Origin: BQOK01 sp048388525
Lineage (GTDB): Bacteria > Bacillota > Clostridia > Oscillospirales > Ruminococcaceae
Reading direction: 5' to 3'
Assembly (NCBI RefSeq): GCF_048388525.1
Contig: NZ_DBGCTQ010000059.1
Coordinates: 1-18,905 of the forward strand
DNA: 18,905 nucleotides
Made by a program: the position numbers and the translations under genes. Each line of letters opens with the position of its first letter. Positions within the stretch are counted from its first letter, which is position 1. Of the stretch, positions 14,025 through 18,905 are shown in pieces. The notes below the pieces were generated by a model, which was not told where the DNA came from, made no database searches, and worked only from the letters and a program-made list of their open reading frames with translations.

Positions 14025-17000
14025 TTATCTGCGCCGGCGCACTGCCACCAGCGCTGCCGCCAGGATCAGCAGCAACGCGGCGGCGCCGATCGCCACCCAA
14101 AGCCACACGCCCGGCCCGGCTCCCTGTGCCGCTGTGGGCCCAGGTGTTGTGCTGGACGCCGCCTGCGGCGTTTCGCTGGGCTGTGGCGCCTCGGTGGGCT
14201 TGGGCGCCTGGGTCGGCTCCGGTTCTGCCGTTGTTTCCGGCTGCTCCGCGGGCGCTTCGGCGGGGGTCGCGCTCGCTTTTTGCCCCAGCGTTTGTGTGGT
14301 GTAGCCCGCCAGATCGGTCAGGTTATGCCCGTTGTCCGGGTCAAATCCCGCTTTTTTCAGCTGCACACCGTTAAAGCTGAAGGAATCCGCCCCCCGCTTA
14401 AAGGTTACTGTCAGGTCCTTGCCGAAAATCTGCTGCCAGATATACTGGGGCACCGCGATCTCCCGCGCCACATCCAGCGTCAGGGCGCCCTTCTCCCCAA
14501 GCGCCTGCAGCTGCGCCAGCACGCCGTGCCAATTGTAAGGCACCGGGGTTGGGGCGGGGGTTCCCCCCGTGTCGCCCGCATCACCCGTGTCGCCCGTGCT
14601 GCCGGTGCTTTCCGGCGGCTTGTAGGCGTTGAACGTCACCACGAAATCGCTGAAATGCGTGGCGGCCACCGGCAAAAATTTTTCACCCTCCTGCTGCTCC
14701 ACAAACGGCCACTGCGTATCGGCCACGGTGCCGTCCGGCCGCAGATGCTCTACCTTCGCCTGGCTTCCCAGCGCAATGACCCCGGGCACCGGCAGGCAGA
14801 ATGTAATGGCCCCGCCGCTCAGTTTGTTGTTTTCCATGCGGGCCTCTGTGCCGCTGGCGGGCTTTACCCAGGGCTCCACCTTGAAAGTAAGAACCGCCGG
14901 CATCAGCACCACCTGATTTTGATCGGCATCGTAATCCGCCCTTAACTCCAGGTCGTTCAGCCCGATCTTTAGGTAAACCTGGTCCCCTTCGCTCAGCTGT
15001 TCATGGGCCGCTTTGGCAAGGCCCTGGGCCGGGCTGGCCGCGTGGGGGTTAGCCGCAATTTCGTTGTTCAGACCTTCCACCGCAGTTTCTTTGTTTTCAT
15101 CGGTGATAACCGTGCCTGCAGGGGCGCCGGCGGGCACCGGAGGCGTTTCCACCTTGTCCTTGTCCACCTGGCTTTCCGCCGCGCTAACGGCCAGCAGAAC
15201 CTTCATGGCCTCGTCCTCGTAATAGCTTTCGCACTTCACCTTATAGTTGAGCAGCGCCCCATCGGTGGAGAAGTTGCATCTTGGAAGCCCGCCGCCATAG
15301 TAGTTGCCTGAGCCGTCCAGCTCGGTTTTAGGTGAAAGGTTCCACAGGTCTTCAGCACAGCCGACAAAGCGGTTCTTTTCAAAGGTCAGGGTGCCTGTGC
15401 CCTCATAGCTCTCGTGCAGGCGCAGCCCGGTGCCGCAATTTTCTACCAAATTCCCCTGCACCTTTACCGTTCCTGCCTGTGCGCCCGAGAGTTGGATGCC
15501 GCGCAGCAAGGTGCTCTCGATCGTGTTGTTCTCGATGATCAGTGTCTGCCCGCCGGGTACCACGTCTGCCTGAATGCCGCGCCCGGTCTTCTTGATCTGG
15601 TTGCCGGAAACCAGGTTCTCCGCTGCCGCACCGCTGTTCAGTGCCAAGCTCAGGTTGATGGCCGCAAGGCTCTGCGCCCCACCCGCCGCCATGGCGGTGG
15701 CGTCAAACGCATTGTTCAAAAAGCGCAGTCCCGTGGCGGTATCCCTTTGGGGGTTGATATTGACATTGATCCAGCCCTTCCCCGTTTCCGAGAGGAATTG
15801 GTTGTTCTGAATGGTCACATTCCGGAAAAAGCGTTCCTCGGAAGCATGCCACCCCATCAGCGTGATACCGCAGTTTTTAAAGGTGAAGCCCTCTATGCAC
15901 AAGCCAGTCCAATTGCTGCCGGTGATGCCGCCGGTAAGCGTTACCTCCCCCGCCGCCTTCAGCGTGACGTTCTCTGCAATCCCCTCGATTTTCACCGGTT
16001 CGGTGTAAGTGCCGGGGTTCACCAAAATCGTTTCGCCGGGCTTGGCCGCCGCCAGCGCGTCCGCAATGGTGGGGTAATAAACTTCGCCGATTTGGGCCGG
16101 GCCATACACCGTCCAGCCGCTGTTTGTTTTTACCGCCTTATACTTGATGCCATCGGCAAAATTGGTTTTGTAAGTGAACGTGTTGGGGTTTCCGGCCGCG
16201 TTGGAAATGGCCCCCGCTTCCCCATTTACAGTGCCCTTATTGGTGAAGCCGATGATCTCCAGGGTAGCGGATTTGTCCAGGTATCCAAAGCCAAACACAT
16301 ATCCCATGGAGCCTTTCACCGCAATGGCGCCGCTGTGTGCGCAGTTATAGACCCCAATGGTGCCCTTACTGCCCGAGGCCGTGCCAAACATGGATCCTAC
16401 ATTGTAGGCTTTTTCCCCCGACAGATCCACGCTGCTGCTGCAATTTATAAACTCTGTGGTTTCTTCGCCCCCCTGATAGACCGAACCGGCGATACCTCCC
16501 ATCCCATAGGACGCGCCGGAGGCGGTAATGACTCCGCTCACCGCAATATTTTCAAAGGTGCTGTTTGCCGCCTGACCCACAACGCCACCAAGCGTGCCCG
16601 TATTCGTTGTATAATTACAATCTTTCAGCGTTAGATCTTTTACAACGGAACTGCCCAGCCAGATAAACAAGCCGGCATATCCGTTTTGATCCTCGATCCG
16701 CAGGTTCGAAACTATGTGGCCCCTGCCGTCAAATGTAAGGCCTTCCACTTCACCGATGGTTTGGAACGCGCTCCCTTGCGGCATGTCCAGGTCGTTTTTC
16801 AGAACAACCGTTTTGGGCATTTGATTTGTGGCATTCAAATAAGAAAGCCATTGCAGCTCCATGGGGGTGGAAATGGCATAGGTGCCCCCGCTTAAGGGCA
16901 GTCCCTTCACGCTTCCGCTGCCCGTGATCTTTCCGGGCTGCGTCATGTAGCCTTTTACCGTCAGCGCACCATTGTTTTCCATTGTCCCGTTCAAAGTCAG

Positions 17001-18521
17001 CACTGCCCCTTGGGCCACGGTGAGCGAACTGCCCTCTGGGATCGTGATCTTCGCGGTCCTTGGCAAAACAGCCGAGGCATTTAGGGTAATATTTCCGCTA
17101 AGGGTGCAGCTGGCGCCCGTTTTCAGATCAAGTCCGTTCAATACGGCGGCAAGATCCATCCCAGACGTGATGGTCATTGTCGGCGCGCCTGTAATGGCTT
17201 TTACAGTGTAAACGCCGTTTTCCACCTTTTCCACGTAAGCGCTCTGCCCAAGATAGGGCGACGGATCGCTGCTCCACTTGCCACCCAAAACAGTAATGGT
17301 TTGACCTGCTGCGCTGCCATTTACCGCACTGTAAGTCTCGTGGCCGCTGAAAGAACCCCCTGTCACGGTAACTTTGGCCGTGTCACCGTCACAAAAGATG
17401 GCCGCCCGCGAAAGGCTTTCCACCGTGCCTCCCGTGATCGTCAGCTGTCCGCTGGCCCGGTTTTCAATGGCGCTGAACGCATTATCCCAACCGCCGTCGT
17501 CGCCCACCCGTGTGGAAGTGACCTTGGTTTGTTCCCCCGAGATTGTGCAGGTACCCGAGTTCAAAAGTGCCACCGCGCCTGCGCTGGTAACGGCGCCTCC
17601 CTTGATCTCCAGCGTTGCCCCACTGTCGTTTTTAAGCGTGCGGGTGCAGGGGTTCGAAGCATCATAGGTGTTGGAAATGGTGCCGCTCTGGTTTCCACTG
17701 GAATCCACGATCGTAAGGTTGCCTTCGTTCAAAATAACATATTTTTTCGCATAGTTATTCCCGTTGGTTTTTAGTTGGGCGGTCACCTTAAAGCCGGCCA
17801 GATCCAGTGTCAGCACTTTGTCGGACGGCACCGTTACAACAGCCTGGATGTCGGTTCCCGTATCCTCCAAGGCCCCGCCGTCAATGTCTTTCAGCAAAAC
17901 GATCTCAGCGCCACCTTGGGCTGCGTCCACGGCCGCTTGCAGCGTAGGATAGGTGGTTCCTCCAATTTTTGCCACGGCAGTGTCGCCTGCAGTTTCTTCT
18001 GCCGCATTGTTCGGCAAGGAAAAGCTCCGGGCCTTCGGGAAGGGCAATATCTCCTCATTTGTACCGGCGGCCGAACCGGTATCGCCTTCTGTTCCCGGCT
18101 GCTTTCCGGGCCCTTCCACCGGTTCTCCTTCGGGTGCCTGAACAGGCTGCCCGGATGGTTCTGCGTTGGGTTCTGCAGTACCCTCGGAAAGCTGCACCGA
18201 GCCCACAAGCGTTTTTTCCCCAGGTGTTTCCGTTGGCGTCGCAGCCAGCGTTTCCTGTGCCGGGGCAGAAGGCTCGGCCGCAGACGGCACAGCAGGGCTC
18301 ATCGAGGGGGCCAAGGCCGTATTTGAAGGTTGGACTGTGGATGTTTCAAGGGGCGTGGTCACAGGCATCTCTTCAGGCTTCTGGATATTCTGCACCTGCC
18401 CAGCCCCCGCAACGTCCTCCACCAACACCGGCGTGTCGGCATAGGTCAAGGGCAGCCAAAGGCCCACTGCAAGCGCTGCCGCCGCCGCAAAGCTGAACAT
18501 CCGTATCGCTTTTCGCTTCAT
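14025..18521 (-). CDS. Large secreted, membrane-anchored beta-helix surface protein
   Basis: Predicted cell-surface protein of 1498 aa. A signal peptide (1-28, KRKAIR then a hydrophobic core ending LTYA) is followed by a Pro/Ser/Thr/Glu-rich stalk (about 45-180). Two beta-helix modules open with similar motifs: IGGTTYPTLQAAVDAA (186-201) and IGEVYYPTIADALAAA (811-826). The second has LVNPGTY and PbH1-like N-x-x-x-x-N/G turns through about 1060. GLUG-like GGVVGQ/GGIAGS/GSMFG repeats lie at about 645-715. A mixed domain (about 1100-1300) precedes a short STGDTGDAGDTGG linker and a small domain (1328-1412). A second Pro/Thr stalk (1415-1470) ends in one membrane helix (1472-1494) and RRRR. There is no LPxTG motif, so anchoring is by membrane helix. 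ATG at 18521 has GGAGGAG 5 nt upstream. The role (adhesion or glycan binding) is inferred; no enzymatic residues recognised. Expression is probably controlled by the invertible promoter upstream. Confidence 0.88.
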   Translation of the reverse strand: MKRKAIRMFSFAAAAALAVGLWLPLTYADTPVLVEDVAGAGQVQNIQKPEEMPVTTPLETSTVQPSNTALAPSMSPAVPSAAEPSAPAQETLAATPTETPGEKTLVGSVQLSEGTAEPNAEPSGQPVQAPEGEPVEGPGKQPGTEGDTGSAAGTNEEILPFPKARSFSLPNNAAEETAGDTAVAKIGGTTYPTLQAAVDAAQGGAEIVLLKDIDGGALEDTGTDIQAVVTVPSDKVLTLDLAGFKVTAQLKTNGNNYAKKYVILNEGNLTIVDSSGNQSGTISNTYDASNPCTRTLKNDSGATLEIKGGAVTSAGAVALLNSGTCTISGEQTKVTSTRVGDDGGWDNAFSAIENRASGQLTITGGTVESLSRAAIFCDGDTAKVTVTGGSFSGHETYSAVNGSAAGQTITVLGGKWSSDPSPYLGQSAYVEKVENGVYTVKAITGAPTMTITSGMDLAAVLNGLDLKTGASCTLSGNITLNASAVLPRTAKITIPEGSSLTVAQGAVLTLNGTMENNGALTVKGYMTQPGKITGSGSVKGLPLSGGTYAISTPMELQWLSYLNATNQMPKTVVLKNDLDMPQGSAFQTIGEVEGLTFDGRGHIVSNLRIEDQNGYAGLFIWLGSSVVKDLTLKDCNYTTNTGTLGGVVGQAANSTFENIAVSGVITASGASYGMGGIAGSVYQGGEETTEFINCSSSVDLSGEKAYNVGSMFGTASGSKGTIGVYNCAHSGAIAVKGSMGYVFGFGYLDKSATLEIIGFTNKGTVNGEAGAISNAAGNPNTFTYKTNFADGIKYKAVKTNSGWTVYGPAQIGEVYYPTIADALAAAKPGETILVNPGTYTEPVKIEGIAENVTLKAAGEVTLTGGITGSNWTGLCIEGFTFKNCGITLMGWHASEERFFRNVTIQNNQFLSETGKGWINVNINPQRDTATGLRFLNNAFDATAMAAGGAQSLAAINLSLALNSGAAAENLVSGNQIKKTGRGIQADVVPGGQTLIIENNTIESTLLRGIQLSGAQAGTVKVQGNLVENCGTGLRLHESYEGTGTLTFEKNRFVGCAEDLWNLSPKTELDGSGNYYGGGLPRCNFSTDGALLNYKVKCESYYEDEAMKVLLAVSAAESQVDKDKVETPPVPAGAPAGTVITDENKETAVEGLNNEIAANPHAASPAQGLAKAAHEQLSEGDQVYLKIGLNDLELRADYDADQNQVVLMPAVLTFKVEPWVKPASGTEARMENNKLSGGAITFCLPVPGVIALGSQAKVEHLRPDGTVADTQWPFVEQQEGEKFLPVAATHFSDFVVTFNAYKPPESTGSTGDTGDAGDTGGTPAPTPVPYNWHGVLAQLQALGEKGALTLDVAREIAVPQYIWQQIFGKDLTVTFKRGADSFSFNGVQLKKAGFDPDNGHNLTDLAGYTTQTLGQKASATPAEAPAEQPETTAEPEPTQAPKPTEAPQPSETPQAASSTTPGPTAAQGAGPGVWLWVAIGAAALLLILAAALVAVRRRR
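14569..14605 (-). repeat. Short imperfect tandem repeat in the linker of the surface protein
   Basis: GTGTCGCCC-type 9-mers recur at 14569-14577 and 14587-14595 with degenerate copies between and after, encoding the STGSTGDTGDAGDTGG linker. The units are in frame (multiples of three), so copy-number change would alter linker length rather than switch the gene off. Confidence 0.55.
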
Positions 18522-18555
18522 TTTTTCTCCTCCACGGCACTTGCCGCACGAAAAC

Positions 18556-18666
18556 GTAAAGATTTCCATTCTGACAAAATTCACTGTTTTGAAGATGATT
18601 TTCCTGCGATTTTTATTATAAAACACAACAACCGAAATGTCTACCCTGACGAATGGAAATCTTTAC
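18556..18666. repeat. Perfect 16-bp inverted repeats bounding an invertible-promoter segment
   Basis: GTAAAGATTTCCATTC (18556-18571) and its exact reverse complement GAATGGAAATCTTTAC (18651-18666) flank a 79-bp segment holding the promoter of the surface-protein gene. The identity stops sharply at both ends of each arm. The right arm is upstream of the -35 box and outside the predicted transcript, so the pair cannot be an RNA hairpin of that transcript. This is the layout of recombinase-flipped phase-variation switches in gut bacteria. The recombinase is not in the window. Confidence 0.85.
18615..18643 (-). promoter_or_regulatory. Promoter of the surface-protein gene, inside the invertible segment
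   Basis: On the minus strand TAGACA (18638-18643), a 17-bp spacer and a perfect TATAAT (18615-18620). It faces the surface-protein gene (ON orientation as sequenced). The predicted start near 18608 gives a leader of about 87 nt that includes the left repeat arm and the GGAGGAG site. Confidence 0.82.
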
Positions 18667-18905
18667 TATTAAATTCATAAATTCCGCGTTTTTAACACAA
18701 ATTTTGCGCCGCGGCCCGCTCCGGCGCTGTCCATGGAAAAATAGCCCCCGTCCTGCCTCAAGTGAACCGCCCCAGATAAAATAGATAGTAAAAAGGAAAG
18801 CCAATCGCAGAATATCTCAGGATTACACCGTCTGGCACCGTATTTGAAACGGAGTCAGACGGTATTTTAATTGAAACCGCTCAAAGTTGTAAAAATGGAT
18901 ATAGT
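18667..18905. other. AT-richer non-coding region beyond the switch
   Basis: No convincing gene is seen here. A short minus-strand frame (18804-18616) runs through the promoter and right repeat arm and has no family resemblance. On the plus strand an ATG at 18895 is too close to the edge to judge and lacks a good ribosome binding site. The main visible structure is the hairpin at 18827-18863. Confidence 0.5.
18827..18863 (+). terminator. Terminator-like hairpin beyond the invertible promoter
   Basis: ACCGTCTG (18827-18834) pairs with CAGACGGT (18856-18863), with an inner CCGT/ACGG stem (18838-18841 with 18849-18852) and 7-nt loop. On the plus strand it is followed by ATTTTAATTG. It would lie downstream of the promoter if the 18572-18650 segment were inverted. 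The T-run is weak. Confidence 0.45.

Noticed and set aside
18616..18804. A 62-codon minus-strand frame over the invertible promoter
   Set aside because: It runs through the -35/-10 boxes and a repeat arm, has no family resemblance and no convincing ribosome binding site.
1..18905. CRISPR arrays, tRNA or rRNA genes, insertion sequences, prophage genes
   Set aside because: I found no regularly spaced repeats, no tRNA-like cloverleaf, no rRNA segment, and no transposase, integrase or phage structural gene in the window.

Overview
This window reads as chromosomal DNA of a GC-rich, Gram-positive gut clostridium, most likely Oscillospiraceae/Ruminococcaceae. The evidence is the clostridial-type ThyX, the YaaL (DUF2508)-BofA pair, a SpoVT/AbrB-type regulator, SecG next to RNase R, a second type IIA topoisomerase pair, strong GGAGG ribosome binding sites and frequent GTG/TTG starts. 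This placement is inferred from gene content; no database search was possible. Almost everything is on the minus strand; only a two-gene operon (abrB-like plus hydrolase) is on the plus strand.

Layout. Minus strand, 3261 down to 1: a PcrA/UvrD-type helicase followed after 18 bp by thyX, which runs off the left edge. Plus strand, 3463-4862: a sigma-A-like promoter with a 13-bp palindrome at the expected start site, an AbrB/MazE/SpoVT-fold regulator, an ATGA-overlapping membrane-anchored alpha/beta hydrolase, and a bidirectional terminator. Minus strand, 5438-4912: yaaL and bofA, overlapping as GTGA. Minus strand, 6734-5580: an MFS transporter. Minus strand, 9242-6821: secG and rnr with a terminator hairpin between them. 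Minus strand, 13742-9425: a divergent ParE/ParC-like topoisomerase pair whose leader carries a complete terminator hairpin. Minus strand, 18521-14025: a 1498-residue secreted, membrane-anchored surface protein rich in parallel beta-helix sequence.

The most notable element is upstream of the surface-protein gene. A near-consensus promoter (TAGACA, 17 bp, TATAAT) lies inside a 79-bp segment bounded by perfect 16-bp inverted repeats (18556-18571 and 18651-18666). One arm lies upstream of the predicted transcription start, so the two arms cannot form a hairpin in the transcript from this promoter. This is the architecture of a DNA-inversion phase switch (invertible promoter). As sequenced, the promoter faces the gene (ON). 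If flipped, it would fire away from the gene towards a hairpin at 18827-18863. No recombinase gene is visible in the window.

Other regulatory points. Terminator-like hairpins sit 29 to 40 bp upstream of the starts of parE, rnr and the MFS gene, suggesting attenuation, read-through or mRNA-end processing. The AbrB-like operon has a plausible autoregulatory operator.
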